The notes beneath the pieces were generated by a model. That model made no database searches. It had not been told where the DNA came from and saw only the letters and a list, made by a program, of their open reading frames with translations. Source: Lutimaribacter pacificus (GTDB taxonomy: Bacteria > Pseudomonadota > Alphaproteobacteria > Rhodobacterales > Rhodobacteraceae). Taken from it: 64,000 nt of DNA. The DNA lies in contig NZ_FQZZ01000004.1 in the NCBI RefSeq assembly GCF_900142185.1, positions 310,001 through 374,000 on the forward strand, given 5' to 3'. Position numbers and translations under genes: made by a program. Positions 55,455 through 63,768 of the stretch are shown one piece after another; the stretch's first letter is position 1; every line of letters starts with the position of its first letter.

Positions 55455-56531
55455 TCACATCTCCAGAATGCCGCGCTGGCGCAGCAATATCCAAAGGAAG
55501 AAGGGCCCGCCCAGGGTTGCCGTGACGATACCGATCGGCAGCTCGGCCGGGGCGATGACCACACGGCTGATCACGTCGGCACACAGCAGCAGCGCCGCCC
55601 CCAGCAGGGCCGAGTTGACAAGCAGGAACCTGTGATCCGGCCCTGCCAGCAGCCTGAGAAGATGCGGCACGACGATCCCCACGAAGCCGATCCCACCGCT
55701 GACCGCGACCGCCGCGCCGACCGCCCCGGCAACCATCAGGACCGATGCATTCTTTAACCTTTGCACCGGGATGCCGATGTGGGCGGCTGCGGCCTCGCCC
55801 AGCGCAAGGCCGTTCAGGCCGCGCGCAAGGAACGGCGCGGCGGCAAGCGAAACGGCGATGAATGGCGCTGCAGCCAGAACCTTGCCCCATGTCGCCCCCG
55901 CGACCGAGCCCATGCCCCAGAAGGTCAGCGTGCGCAGCTGCGCGTCATCCGCGACATAGATCAGCACGCCCTGGGCCGCCCCCATCAGCGCGGCCAGCGC
56001 GATCCCGGCCAGAAGCATCGTTGCGATCGAGGTGCGCCCCCGCCGCGTGGAAATCCCGTAGAGAACCAGCATCGCGGCCCATGCGCCGACAAAGGCCGCG
56101 ACAGGAACCAGGTAAGCGCCAAGGGTCGCAGCAACGGATACCGGCAGCAGTCCCCCAAGGACGATCGCAACGATCGCCCCGAAACCGGCGCCGGCGCTGA
56201 CGCCGACAAGCGCCGGATCGGCCAGTGGATTTCGGAACAAGCCCTGCATGACCGCCCCCGAAACGGCCAGCGCCGCCCCGACAAGGATGCCCATGACGGT
56301 GCGCGGAAGGCGGATATCGACCAGCACGATCCGGTCGCGCGCCGAAATCTCGCTGCCCGACAGAAGACCCAGCATCGCGTCCCACAGCGACGCGCCCGAG
56401 GCCCCGACCGCAAGGCTGAGCACCGTGGCAAAACCCAGCAGCCCCAAAAGTACGGCGGACAGGGCTTGCGCCCTGCCACTGCGATCGCCCGGCGTTGCCG
56501 GGGCAGTCATGTCCTGCGCCAGCATGGCCAT
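55455..56531 (-). CDS. hmuU: Haemin ABC importer, permease HmuU
   Basis: A 358-residue FecCD-family permease with about ten spans, including LPRTVMGILVGAALAVSGAVMQGLFRNPLADPALVGVSAGA, the family signature in full. The C-terminal LGGPFFLWILLRQRG is typical. It starts 3 bp after hmuT. Confidence 0.95.
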   Translation of the reverse strand: MAMLAQDMTAPATPGDRSGRAQALSAVLLGLLGFATVLSLAVGASGASLWDAMLGLLSGSEISARDRIVLVDIRLPRTVMGILVGAALAVSGAVMQGLFRNPLADPALVGVSAGAGFGAIVAIVLGGLLPVSVAATLGAYLVPVAAFVGAWAAMLVLYGISTRRGRTSIATMLLAGIALAALMGAAQGVLIYVADDAQLRTLTFWGMGSVAGATWGKVLAAAPFIAVSLAAAPFLARGLNGLALGEAAAAHIGIPVQRLKNASVLMVAGAVGAAVAVSGGIGFVGIVVPHLLRLLAGPDHRFLLVNSALLGAALLLCADVISRVVIAPAELPIGIVTATLGGPFFLWILLRQRGILEM

Positions 56532-56534
56532 CGC

Positions 56535-57404
56535 TCAGCCGCCCACCTGCTGCAAAGCCTTGGACAGTTCCCTGACGGCCTCGGGCGTGCGCACGGAAAA
56601 GCCGAGCATCATCATACCGTCCATGCGCACCACGGCACGGTTCTGCCCGGCCGGGGTGGCGGCGATGGCCGGATGGGAAAACAGCGCGTCGTCGGTGATG
56701 CCCATATCGCCGGTGCGGTCCATCACCAGGATCACGTCCGCCCCGCTGGCAAGGATCGCCTCGTCGGTGACGGGTTTGAAGCCCTCGAAATCGGCGGTGG
56801 CATTCGTCGCCCCCACCATCCCGATGATCCCGTCGGCCGGGGTATCCACACCCCCCGCCATGATGCGCCCGCCCGCCATCGAAAGGATGAACAGCACACG
56901 CTTGCCGGCCAGCCCGGTTGCCCCGGCCTGCGCGGCCTCGATCTGCTTGCGGTCGTCCCCGGCCAGCGCGGCGCCCTTTTCGGCTACCCCCAGCGCCTCG
57001 GCGACGGCGGTGATCTTGGCGACGACCGCCTCGGTGTCATGGCCTTCGGGGATTTCGATCATCGGCACCGCAGCTTCTTGCAGCAGGGCAACCGCTTCGG
57101 GCGGGCCGGCCCCTTCCTGCGCAATGATCAGGTCCGGGTTCACCGACAGCAGCCCCTCGGGGGACAGGCGGCGGATATAGCCCACGTCGGGCAGCTCAAG
57201 CGCCTCGGCCGGGTGGTTCGACGTCGTGTCGCGCGCGACAAGGCGGTGATCTTCGCCCAGGGCATAGACGATCTCGGTAACCGCACCGCCGACCGAAACG
57301 ATGCGCTGCGCCGGCTGGTCGGCCTTTGCGGTGGCCGCCAGGAACAGAGACAGCAGCACGACCAGCGCGGTTTGCAGCACGAAAAACGGATGAATGCGCG
57401 TCAT
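56535..57404 (-). CDS. hmuT: Haemin-binding periplasmic protein HmuT
   Basis: A 289-residue class III binding protein. The signal peptide spans about 1-28, before DQPAQRIVSVGGAVTEIVYALG. Later it has PDLIIAQEGAGPPEAV and VILVMDRTGDMG. It carries haem from the receptor to HmuUV. The ATG overlaps the hmuS stop (ATGA). Confidence 0.93.
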   Translation of the reverse strand: MTRIHPFFVLQTALVVLLSLFLAATAKADQPAQRIVSVGGAVTEIVYALGEDHRLVARDTTSNHPAEALELPDVGYIRRLSPEGLLSVNPDLIIAQEGAGPPEAVALLQEAAVPMIEIPEGHDTEAVVAKITAVAEALGVAEKGAALAGDDRKQIEAAQAGATGLAGKRVLFILSMAGGRIMAGGVDTPADGIIGMVGATNATADFEGFKPVTDEAILASGADVILVMDRTGDMGITDDALFSHPAIAATPAGQNRAVVRMDGMMMLGFSVRTPEAVRELSKALQQVGG

Positions 57405-58453
57405 GCCGGCACCGCCGCGTCAATGGTTTCGAACCCGGCGACCAATGCGTTCCACTTATCCGCCGCCCCCTCTTCGGCAAGCACGCCGAACATCTGCAGG
57501 ATCAGCCCGCCATCGGCATCGAATGCCTCGACCGAGACCGCGTCGCCCCGGCGCGTCGCCTTCGTCACGGCATAGACCTCGGCGATATGATCCTTGCGCA
57601 GATGCATGTCGAAACCGGGATCGAGCACGTTGAACCACGGCCCCATCTCGACGATCTTTTTCACCGGGCCGGTATGGATCTCGATGCAACCCATGTTGCC
57701 GACGAAAACCATGATCGGCACCTGTGTTTCCGACGCCTTGTGGAAAAGCTGCTCGATCGTCGTGGTGTCCAGACGCCGCGCATAGGGGGCACCGGCAATG
57801 CGATAGGCGCCAAGCCGGTTCATCTTGAGCCTGCGAACCATCATCAGGAACTGGTGCGTATCGGTCAGCTTGTCCCATTCCTGACGCAGCCGATCAGCCT
57901 GATCCGGCGTGCCCTTTGCCGGTTCGGCAGGCTTGCGCGGCTCGACACCCAGCACCGGCGACTGGTCGTCCAGCTTCAGCTCGTCGACGATACCAGCCCA
58001 GGCCCCGGCATTCGATCCGTCGCGCAAAAACACCTTGTGCACGGCATCGCCCGCGGCATCGAACACCTGGATGGTGCGGCGCAACCCGCGCCCCGCCTCG
58101 TGCTCGATCGCGAAGGCATGGACCCAGTGTTTCGGGAACATGCGCAGGTCAATCTCCCGGTTCACGATCATCGCTGCATGATCGCCCGACGTGTAGTTGT
58201 CGTATTCGCCCACCTTCTCGATCACGCAGCTTTCATTGCGGGTCAGGGCCATGACCTCGCCGAAACAGCCAAGCGCAGGCATGATCCGGTCCATGTCGGG
58301 GGTGATGCGGGTTGCGTTGTCGCCGATATGAGCGGCCACCAGTTGCGCCTCGGAAATCCCCAGCTTTGCCGCCAGATCGCGGTCGCGCATCTTGGGGTTT
58401 TCGGATCGTGCCGCCCTTATCTCGGGCACGGAAACAGCCATTGCCTCAGCCAA
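57401..58453 (-). CDS. hmuS: Haemin-degrading/haem-handling protein HmuS
   Basis: A 350-residue HemS/HmuS/ChuS protein made of two related halves. The opening matches the family (IRAARSENPKMRDRDLAAKLGISEAQLVAA). It receives imported haem in the cytoplasm and stores or degrades it. The chosen start is TTG at 58453, because AAGGAGAG lies 6-7 nt upstream; ATG at 58441 is the alternative and lacks a well-placed ribosome site. Confidence 0.92.
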   Translation of the reverse strand: MAEAMAVSVPEIRAARSENPKMRDRDLAAKLGISEAQLVAAHIGDNATRITPDMDRIMPALGCFGEVMALTRNESCVIEKVGEYDNYTSGDHAAMIVNREIDLRMFPKHWVHAFAIEHEAGRGLRRTIQVFDAAGDAVHKVFLRDGSNAGAWAGIVDELKLDDQSPVLGVEPRKPAEPAKGTPDQADRLRQEWDKLTDTHQFLMMVRRLKMNRLGAYRIAGAPYARRLDTTTIEQLFHKASETQVPIMVFVGNMGCIEIHTGPVKKIVEMGPWFNVLDPGFDMHLRKDHIAEVYAVTKATRRGDAVSVEAFDADGGLILQMFGVLAEEGAADKWNALVAGFETIDAAVPA

Positions 58454-58554
58454 TTCGGCTCTCCTTTTCTCTTTGCCTTTTTCGGATTGCGTCTGGCTAG
58501 AGGCAGGGATGCCACGTTTGCTGGTGCGTCTGGAATCGCGGGGCGATCCATTTA

Positions 58555-58583
58555 TTGACAGATTTAGTCAACTTTACTATCGA
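58555..58583 (+). promoter_or_regulatory. hmuR promoter with overlapping inverted repeat
   Basis: TTGACA (58555-58560), a 17-bp spacer and TATCGA (58578-58583) form a strong promoter for hmuR. The dyad TTGAC-N7-GTCAA (58555-58571) covers the -35 region. On the minus strand TTGCGC, 17 bp, TAAATC would serve hmuS, overlapping the same dyad. An iron- or haem-responsive repressor site is inferred. The box does not closely match the Fur consensus as I know it. Confidence 0.55.
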
Positions 58584-58680
58584 GCGCAAGTCGCCCGTTA
58601 CCAGGGTCACATTGACCGCGAGCGCAGCCAGCTTCCCGCCAGCCTTAATTTCGTGAGGATTGGAAAGGGAAGGAACCCGC

Positions 58681-60666
58681 GTGAACCACTCTGTCAAAAC
58701 CGCGCTCATGATGAGCGCCGCGCTGCTTTGGGCAATGCCCGTGGCGGCCCAGGAAGCCATAACCGAACTGGACGAGGTCGTTCTGGGAGAAAGCAAACGC
58801 GAGGTCAAAACCGACATCGCAACATCCGAAACAACCGTCGACCAGGAAGAGATCGAGGACAGGCAGGCCAGCACCATCGCCGAACTGGCCGATTCCGTGC
58901 CGGGCGTGACGCTGGTCAACGGCCAGACGCCGCAGGGTTCGGGCATCAATATCCGCGGCTTCGGCGCCACCGGCACCTATGGCAGCGACCAGAAGGTGCT
59001 GATCCAGGTCGACGACGCCGATGTCGGGGCCGAGGAACTCTATCGGATCGGCACGCAGCTTTACACCGATCCCTCGCTTTACAAGCGGGTGGACGTGATC
59101 CGCGGCATGGCCGGCACGTTCGAATACGGGTCGGGCGCCATCGGCGGCATGGTGCGGCTGGAGACCAAGGATGCGTCGGATTTCACCGGGGGCCTGCCGG
59201 GGGTAAGGCTGCGCCAGACGCTGCAATTCTCGTCCAACGGTGACGGTATTACGAGTTCGACCATCATGGCATGGCAACCGACGGCCGATTTCGAGGTGCT
59301 GGGCAACTACACCTACTCCACCCAGGACACCCAGACCGACGGATCGGGCAACGCGATCGGGAATTCGGCATTCAGCCTGCCAAGCTGGCAACTCAAGGTC
59401 AGGAAAACCTTTGGCGAGGGCGATCATTCGCTCAGCTTCTCGCTGACCGATACCAGTTCGGACGACAAGGACGTGCCTTACGACACCTTCGTGACCACCG
59501 GGGGCAGTTTCGGGAATGTCGACCGGCAGATCCGGTCGCGCACGGCGACGCTGGGTTATAACTACAACCCGCTCGACAACGACATGATCGACCTCGATGT
59601 CATCCTGTCCTACGCCGACCAGAAGATCGACCAGAGCTATGTTCCGGGCAGCTCACCCCTGGAAGGCACACCGACCTTCCCGTTCCTGCAGCCGCTGGTC
59701 GATGCCGATCACCGCTATGAGACGACCAAGCTCACGATGAAGAACACCGCGCGGTTCCAGACCGGCCTCATGGGGCACAACCTGCGCACCGGGATCGAGC
59801 TGAAGCACAAGGAGCGGCTGGATGCCTCGTCGGCCCCCGGCGGAACCGACAAGCGTCTTGCCCTGTTCATCGTCGACGACATCACCATCGGCGACCGGCT
59901 GACCCTGACGCCCGCCCTGCGCTATGAACGCCAGAAGGTCGGCAACGATGCCGTCAGCTATTCCAACAACGCGCTGATGGGGGGCGTTTCGGCCTTCTAC
60001 AAGCTCGATGGCGGATTTGCCGTGTTCGGCTCGGCGGCCTTTGCCGAGAACCTGCCGATCATCGACGACCTGGACAACCCGACCTACATGACGCAAAGCG
60101 AAAAGGCCCGCACCTTTGAACTGGGCCTGTCCTACGATCGCTTCGATACGTTCACTTCCGGGGACACATTGTCCTTCAAGGTCACGGCCTACAAGACGCA
60201 GCTTTGGGATGTCACCTCGTACACGACATCGACGGCGACGCCGATCGGGGATGCCGATCTCGAAGGGGTTGAACTCGAAGCCGCCTACAGCCTGTCCTCG
60301 GGGTTCTACATGGACCTCAACGCCAACATCCAGCGCGGCACCTATTCCACCCCCGCGCCGGGCGGCGACTGGTCCGGCATCCCGGCGGACCAGCTGCGCG
60401 TGACGTTCGGCAAGAAGTGGCAGGACGAGCTGGACCTGAGCTGGGAAGTCGTCGCCAACCGCGAAATGACGCGCTCGACAACGCCCAGCCCGTCGAACGT
60501 GGTGCACAACCTGCGCGCCACCTACCGGCCGCAGCATGGCCTGCTGGAGGGCACGGAACTGCGCCTGGGCATCGAAAACCTGTTCGACAAGGATTACACG
60601 CCGCACCTTGCGACACGGGTCGCGCCTGGCAGGAACGTGAAATTCACCCTGGCAAAAACCTTCTGA
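58681..60666 (+). CDS. hmuR: TonB-dependent haem/haemoglobin receptor
   Basis: A 661-residue outer-membrane receptor. The start is GTG at 58681, preceded by AAGGGAAGGAA; it opens with a signal peptide (NHSVKTALMMSAALLWAMPVAA, cleavage before QEAI). The TonB-box-like region and plug domain follow (SGINIRGFGATG, DVIRGMAGTFEYGSGAIGG), then a beta-barrel of about 500 residues closing with KFTLAKTF, the aromatic C-terminus required for insertion. It is divergent from hmuSTUV, whose TonB system powers it. Confidence 0.93.
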   Translation: MNHSVKTALMMSAALLWAMPVAAQEAITELDEVVLGESKREVKTDIATSETTVDQEEIEDRQASTIAELADSVPGVTLVNGQTPQGSGINIRGFGATGTYGSDQKVLIQVDDADVGAEELYRIGTQLYTDPSLYKRVDVIRGMAGTFEYGSGAIGGMVRLETKDASDFTGGLPGVRLRQTLQFSSNGDGITSSTIMAWQPTADFEVLGNYTYSTQDTQTDGSGNAIGNSAFSLPSWQLKVRKTFGEGDHSLSFSLTDTSSDDKDVPYDTFVTTGGSFGNVDRQIRSRTATLGYNYNPLDNDMIDLDVILSYADQKIDQSYVPGSSPLEGTPTFPFLQPLVDADHRYETTKLTMKNTARFQTGLMGHNLRTGIELKHKERLDASSAPGGTDKRLALFIVDDITIGDRLTLTPALRYERQKVGNDAVSYSNNALMGGVSAFYKLDGGFAVFGSAAFAENLPIIDDLDNPTYMTQSEKARTFELGLSYDRFDTFTSGDTLSFKVTAYKTQLWDVTSYTTSTATPIGDADLEGVELEAAYSLSSGFYMDLNANIQRGTYSTPAPGGDWSGIPADQLRVTFGKKWQDELDLSWEVVANREMTRSTTPSPSNVVHNLRATYRPQHGLLEGTELRLGIENLFDKDYTPHLATRVAPGRNVKFTLAKTF

Positions 60667-60686
60667 ACCATCCGGTTCGTTCAAGG

Positions 60687-60713
60687 GGGGCGCCACGCGG
60701 TGGCGCCCCTTTT
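60687..60713 (+). terminator. Intrinsic terminator of hmuR
   Basis: GGGGCGCCAC (60687-60696) pairs perfectly with GTGGCGCCCC (60700-60709) around a 3-nt loop, followed by TTTT. It lies 20 bp after the hmuR stop. Confidence 0.9.
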
Positions 60714-60784
60714 GCTTTGGGAAAGGACAGGCACGCCGGATGGCCGGGGACAAGGGGGGCTCGACCCCGGGCGTCGTGCAACCG

Positions 60785-60810
60785 AAAAGGACGGGCGGCA
60801 GCCCGTCCTT
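60785..60810 (-). terminator. Probable terminator for minus-strand transcripts from the SDR genes
   Basis: AAGGACGGGC (60787-60796) pairs with GCCCGTCCTT (60801-60810) around a 4-nt loop. Read on the minus strand the stem runs into a T-run, so it would stop transcription arriving from the SDR genes, although 330 bp of DNA separates them. Confidence 0.5.
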
Positions 60811-60875
60811 CAATTTGGTGCAATCGAGTGCTTGTTAACGGCTCGACCACGAATTCTGAATGTGAGGGAGCCACC

Positions 60876-61052
60876 ATGCGGCCCGGCCTGGACATCGGCG
60901 ACAACGAAAGCGGCACGATCAAGGATGCAACCCAACAGCTTGACCTGGAAATGACGCTGAGGGGCGCACGCACCGATGGCGAGTTCCTGCACACGCGCCG
61001 CGCCGACGGACAAAGCCTGCTTTGCCTCCTACGTTCGGCACCATCATTCTGA
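60876..61052 (+). CDS. Small hypothetical ORF
   Basis: A 58-codon frame starting ATG 60876, with GAGGGAG 6 nt upstream. The product is acidic at first (LDIGDNESG) then basic, without a signal peptide, membrane span or motif I recognise. It lies alone between the hmuR terminator and the convergent SDR gene. It could be a real small gene, a remnant, or chance. The ribosome site is its only support. Confidence 0.25.
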   Translation: MRPGLDIGDNESGTIKDATQQLDLEMTLRGARTDGEFLHTRRADGQSLLCLLRSAPSF

Positions 61053-61139
61053 TCGCACCGGAGTCACCAGTCACGGTCGCGGCGGCCAGCCGGTCAACGG
61101 ATGCCATATCGCGCTGCTGCCCGCCGCATCCGGTTCGCC

Positions 61140-61853
61140 TCAATTCGCGCAGAGACCTGCATCGACGGGCAGCACGACGCCGGAAATGCTTGGCACCTCG
61201 TCCGAGCACAGGAAGGCCGCGACCCGCGCAAGCTCGTCCTCGGTCACAAGCCGGCGCAGCGGCGTGATCTCGCGCGCCGTGTCGCTGCCGCCCTGCCGCG
61301 CGCGCAGCTTCGCCCCCTCGCCTTTCATGGGCTGCGCCATGAAGCCCGGCGCGATGCTGTTGACGCGGATGCCGCGCGGTCCGTACGCCACCGCATAGAC
61401 ACGGGTCAGCGACTCGATCCCCGCCTTCGACGCCTGATAGGCATAGGCATCGCCGACACGCCCCATGAAGGCGGACATACTGCTGAGCAGCAGGATGCTG
61501 GCGCCATCGCCGAGGTGTTCGGACGCAGCGTCGCAAACCAGAGCCGAGCCCTTCAGGTTCACGTCGATCACCCGCGAAACCGCCCCGACATCGGCCGAGC
61601 CGGGCGGTGTGGACAGCAACAGGCCATGCGCCAGCACGATGGTCTTGATTTTGCCCAGCGCCTTAGCCGCGGTAAACATGTCGGCCACGCTGGCCGGGTC
61701 GGTCACGTCGCATTGCACGAAGCTCTGCCCCTCGGGCACCGGCCGTTCGTCGAGATCGGCGACAACCACCCTGAGCCCGCGTTGCTGGAAAAGGTCGGCA
61801 ATCGCCGCCCCGATGGTGCCCGTGCCGCCGGTAATGATGGCAATATCCTGCAT
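61140..61853 (-). CDS. SDR-family oxidoreductase (tandem copy A)
   Basis: A 237-residue SDR. The cofactor loop TGGTGTIG is at 8-15, the catalytic Ser is in SSMSAFMG and Tyr/Lys in YAYQASKAG. It is clearly a paralogue of the adjacent gene (61913-62623): long identical stretches such as AAIAD, IVLAHG/VVVAHG and YQASKAGIESLTRVYAV. The start at 61853 follows GGAGGAGGAGACATC. Substrate unknown; the neighbouring liv permease suggests catabolic use. Confidence 0.87.
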   Translation of the reverse strand: MQDIAIITGGTGTIGAAIADLFQQRGLRVVVADLDERPVPEGQSFVQCDVTDPASVADMFTAAKALGKIKTIVLAHGLLLSTPPGSADVGAVSRVIDVNLKGSALVCDAASEHLGDGASILLLSSMSAFMGRVGDAYAYQASKAGIESLTRVYAVAYGPRGIRVNSIAPGFMAQPMKGEGAKLRARQGGSDTAREITPLRRLVTEDELARVAAFLCSDEVPSISGVVLPVDAGLCAN

Positions 61854-61912
61854 GATGTCTCCTCCTCCTCGATTTCCAGATCGGCAGCGGGCCGAGGCCC
61901 GTCCGATACGCT

Positions 61913-62623
61913 TCAGATCGCCCGCATCCCCGAATCCACCGGCAGGACAACGCCGGTGATCGTCGGTGCGCGGTCCGAGCACAGGAAGGCCGCCGCTTCG
62001 GCGATCTCGCCCTCGGTGACAAGGCGGCGCAGCGGCAGGGCCTGCCTGGCCTTTTCGTTGCCGCCCAGCCGCTCGCGCACTTCTTCTCCGCCCTTCATCG
62101 GCTGAACCATCGACCCCGGCGCGATGCAGTTCACGCGGATGCCGTTCGGGCCATAGGTCACCGCGTAGACGCGGGTCAGCGATTCGATCCCTGCCTTCGA
62201 TGCCTGATAGGCAAAGGCAAAGCCCAGCCTGCCCATGAAAGCGGACATGCTGCTGACAAGCAGGATGCTGGCGCCGTCGCCAAGGTAGCCAGAGGCGCTG
62301 TCACAGACCAGCGCCGTGCCCTTCAGGTTTATGTCGATGATCCGGGAAACCACGTCAGGGTCGGCCGAACCGGGGATCGTTTCCAGGCCGATGCCATGCG
62401 CAACCACCACTGTGGTGATCGTGCCCAGCGCCTGCGCCGCCTCGAACAGCGATGTCACGTCCGCGGGATCGGTCGCGTCGCAGCGCACGAAAACCTGTCC
62501 GTCCGGCACCGGCCGTTCATCGACATCGGCGATGACGACGGTTTGCCCGTCCCGTTGAAAGCGGTCGGCGATCGCCGCCCCTATCGTGCCGGTTCCGCCG
62601 GTAATGATGGCAACCTTTTGCAT
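61913..62623 (-). CDS. SDR-family oxidoreductase (tandem copy B)
   Basis: A 236-residue SDR with TGGTGTIG at 8-15, SSMSAFMG and YQASKAG. Same length and spacing as copy A, and the differences are spread along the protein, so both are probably functional. The gap to copy A is 59 bp. The start MQKVAIITGG at 62623 matches the start of copy A and excludes the longer frame to 62812. A tandem duplication with separate specificities (for example opposite enantiomers) is possible but unproven. Confidence 0.87.
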   Translation of the reverse strand: MQKVAIITGGTGTIGAAIADRFQRDGQTVVIADVDERPVPDGQVFVRCDATDPADVTSLFEAAQALGTITTVVVAHGIGLETIPGSADPDVVSRIIDINLKGTALVCDSASGYLGDGASILLVSSMSAFMGRLGFAFAYQASKAGIESLTRVYAVTYGPNGIRVNCIAPGSMVQPMKGGEEVRERLGGNEKARQALPLRRLVTEGEIAEAAAFLCSDRAPTITGVVLPVDSGMRAI

Positions 62624-62648
62624 TCGTCCTAATCCTCCCCCCTTGTTC

Positions 62649-62665
62649 GATCCGAAGGCCGGATC
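62649..62665. other. Stem-loop upstream of the tandem SDR pair
   Basis: GATCCG (62649-62654) pairs with CGGATC (62660-62665) around a 5-nt loop, 26 bp before the copy-B start codon. It may be a leader hairpin or an operator. Confidence 0.3.
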
Positions 62666-62847
62666 GGTCCAACCCGGTATTCCAGCCCCCCATGCCCGTC
62701 CGGGCCCGGCCCGCGGCGATGGCGAATGAGGGAAGATGGAAACGCAGCTTGCCGGCCCTCCCAAGCCCGTCCGCCGCATCAGGTTCGTCAACTGTCGGGT
62801 GCCGGACAGCACCGGTCAAATATCTCTTTCGCAGCGGTCCATAACGA

Positions 62848-62861
62848 GTTTCTTATGAAAC
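62848..62861. promoter_or_regulatory. Perfect dyad GTTTC-N4-GAAAC, possible operator
   Basis: GTTTC-TTAT-GAAAC lies in the 259-bp gap between copy B and the third SDR, close to the 3' end of the latter. No gene for a cognate regulator is in the window. Promoter elements near it are weak. Confidence 0.3.
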
Positions 62862-62882
62862 GCCGGCCATCGGCGGCGGCGA

Positions 62883-63632
62883 TCACCCGCGATGGAACAC
62901 CGCGCTGGCACCGCCGTCGACGACCAACACATGCCCCGTCACGAACGAAGCCTCGGGACTGGCCAGGAACAGCACAGCATTGGCGACATCGTCCACGGTA
63001 CCGGCACGACCGAGAGGGGTGGCACCTATGGTCATGGCACGGAAGCGTTCGTTCGTCGCCAGCCGCCCGGCGGTTGCGGCCGTTTCGACGATACCGGGGG
63101 CAACGGCGTTGACGCGCAGCCCCTCGGGGCCATATTCCGCCGCCATCTGGCGCGTCAGGCCGATTATTCCGCCCTTGGCCGCGGCATATGCCGCAATGCC
63201 TGGAACGCCCGTGAAACCCAGCGTCGATGCCATGTTCACGATGTTACCCCGCGCTTCGCACAGATGGGGCAAGGCTGCGCGCGACATGCGGAACGTGATC
63301 CGCAGATTCAGATCCAGCCAGGTGTCGAGATCCTGATCGCTGGTCAGATGGACAGGCGTTCCATTTCCCTTACCGACATTGTTGACGAGAACCGAGAGAC
63401 CGCCAAAGGCCTTGACGCAGGCCGCTACCGGCTGCCCGGCGGTATCGGGAACCGACAGATCGGCCGCCATCGGCCTTAACCGGGGGCCGGACGGCAATGT
63501 CGCCAGGGCGCCATCGTCCCGGTCGACCGCCAGAACACAGGCCCCGGCCCCGTGCAGCTTAAGCGCGATGGCCCGGCCGATTCCGTTACCTGCGCCGGTT
63601 ACCAGAACGGCCTGGTCCTGAAGTCTCTCCAT
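62883..63632 (-). CDS. SDR-family oxidoreductase
   Basis: A 249-residue classical SDR of the FabG type. TGAGNGIG is at 13-20, NNVG near 87, Ser in NMASTLGF, and YAAAK gives Tyr and Lys. The C-terminus VTGHVLVVDGGASAVF is typical. It is not a close relative of the tandem pair. No good ribosome site; ATG at 63632. With the two SDRs and the liv-type permease it may form a sugar-acid, polyol or hydroxy-acid utilisation cluster. That is inference. Confidence 0.88.
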   Translation of the reverse strand: MERLQDQAVLVTGAGNGIGRAIALKLHGAGACVLAVDRDDGALATLPSGPRLRPMAADLSVPDTAGQPVAACVKAFGGLSVLVNNVGKGNGTPVHLTSDQDLDTWLDLNLRITFRMSRAALPHLCEARGNIVNMASTLGFTGVPGIAAYAAAKGGIIGLTRQMAAEYGPEGLRVNAVAPGIVETAATAGRLATNERFRAMTIGATPLGRAGTVDDVANAVLFLASPEASFVTGHVLVVDGGASAVFHRG

Positions 63633-63768
63633 ATCCTATCCGCCAGTTGCCCGAAGGGTCTTGCCGGTCTGAAACCACCGTTCCGCGACCCCGCCGGACG
63701 ACCGCATTTCATAGGCCGTCCGGTCGCTTTCGAGAAGGGCCGGTTTCATGGCTTCAGCAGAGCACGGC

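Noticed and set aside
55761-57575. 604-codon plus-strand open frame
   Set aside because: Antisense to hmuU and hmuT, which carry full family signatures.
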